From DASQEH01 sp035633755 (GTDB lineage: Bacteria > Actinomycetota > Actinomycetes > Propionibacteriales > Nocardioidaceae): a DNA stretch of 12,528 nucleotides. Of the stretch, positions 12,140-12,528 are shown one piece after another. Every line of letters starts with the position of its first letter. The first letter of the stretch is position 1. The translations under genes were made by a program, and so were the position numbers. The notes under the pieces are model-generated. The model did no database searches and was not told where the DNA came from. It saw only the letters and a list, made by a program, of their open reading frames with translations. The stretch lies in NCBI GenBank assembly GCA_035633755.1, contig DASQEH010000130.1, positions 1 to 12,528 of the forward strand, in the 5' to 3' direction.

Positions 12140-12528
12140 ATGGCTCAGGAATTGTCTCCGCGGCTACGCGCCGTCGTTGACGCTTTGCCGGGGCGGGAGG
12201 GGATGCGCGTCCTGGAGATCGGCTGCGGCCCTGGTGCAGCTGCCCGCGAGGTCGCCCACAGGGTGGGCGACGGACACGTTCTCGCCATCGACCGGTCGGC
12301 GAAGGCGATCGCGCTGGCAATAGCGGGGTCGCAGGCTGAGGTGACGGCTGGTCGATTGAGATTCTCGTGCGTCGCGGTCGAGGACTTCGAGCTGGCATCC
12401 GGCGAACCGCAGTTCGATCTCGCCTTCGCTGTGCGGGTCGGCGCACTTGACGGTCGCCACCCCGAGATCGGCCGGAAGGCACTGCTTCACGTGGCGCGCG
12501 CACTCACGGCGACTGGCTGTCTGCTGGT
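12140..12528 (+). CDS. Class I SAM-dependent methyltransferase, N-terminal part (3' end outside window)
   Basis: The frame runs off the window after about 129 residues. Motif I, the SAM-binding loop, is VLEIGCGPGAAAREVA (about 24-39). The acidic residue after strand 2, which binds the ribose, is Asp51 in HVLAIDRS. Later strands are visible at LRFSCVAVEDFEL (post-II) and FDLAFAVRVGALDG (motif IV region). The ATG at 12140 is preferred: GAGGAAA at 12124-12130 gives a usable spacer, and the fold starts soon after. The in-frame ATG at 12119 has AGGAG only 2 nt away. It follows SIS2 after 43 nt (22 nt with the earlier start) and could be read through from it. Nothing ties it to sugar-amine catabolism, and its substrate cannot be told. 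Confidence 0.82.
   Translation, partial: MAQELSPRLRAVVDALPGREGMRVLEIGCGPGAAAREVAHRVGDGHVLAIDRSAKAIALAIAGSQAEVTAGRLRFSCVAVEDFELASGEPQFDLAFAVRVGALDGRHPEIGRKALLHVARALTATGCLL

Overview
The window is GC-rich, uses GTG as well as ATG starts, carries clear AGGAG-type ribosome sites, and contains one probably leaderless gene. Its ABC importer is MsiK-type, with no ATPase gene of its own. Together these point to an actinobacterium (Actinomycetota); I cannot name the genus from the sequence.

Layout. Positions 2-235 (+) hold the last part of a short-chain dehydrogenase. Positions 426-2690 (+) hold an FAD-dependent DAO-family oxidoreductase followed by a Gfo/Idh/MocA dehydrogenase. Positions 8609 down to 2730 (-) form one long gene cluster, read in the order: SIS-domain deglycase-like protein (SIS1), HAD hydrolase, PfkB kinase of the fructoselysine 6-kinase (FrlD) type, sugar-binding lipoprotein, and two MalF/MalG-type permeases. 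Diverging from it at 8716 (+) are two paralogous LacI-family regulators that overlap by 4 bp, then a second SIS-domain deglycase-like protein (SIS2) at 11083-12096. The 5' part of a class I methyltransferase (12140 to the window end) closes the window and looks unrelated.

Interpretation. The minus-strand cluster matches, in gene content, the Bacillus frl system: FrlB deglycase, FrlO binding protein, FrlN/FrlM permeases, FrlD kinase, and an ATPase supplied from elsewhere. I therefore read the window as an uptake and catabolic locus for Amadori compounds (fructosyl-amino acids, or a close relative such as an opine-like sugar-amine). The binding protein and permeases would import the compound, FrlD would phosphorylate the sugar at C6, and a SIS deglycase would release glucose 6-phosphate and the amino acid. 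The HAD hydrolase, FAD oxidase and Gfo/Idh dehydrogenase are accessory or alternative steps of unknown exact role.

The points most worth attention are four. First, the two SIS paralogs differ at the proposed catalytic pair: SIS2 keeps Glu and His, whereas SIS1, the one in the operon, has Glu and Gln. Second, the two translationally coupled LacI paralogs sit beside a pair of near-identical 14-bp operators 24 bp apart in the divergent promoter region. Third, a perfect 12-bp hairpin lies between the binding-protein and permease genes. Fourth, a 37-bp tandem duplication spans the stop codon of the second LacI gene. The longest stretches without a gene are 236-425, 10947-11082 and 8610-8715; what each holds is described in the features.
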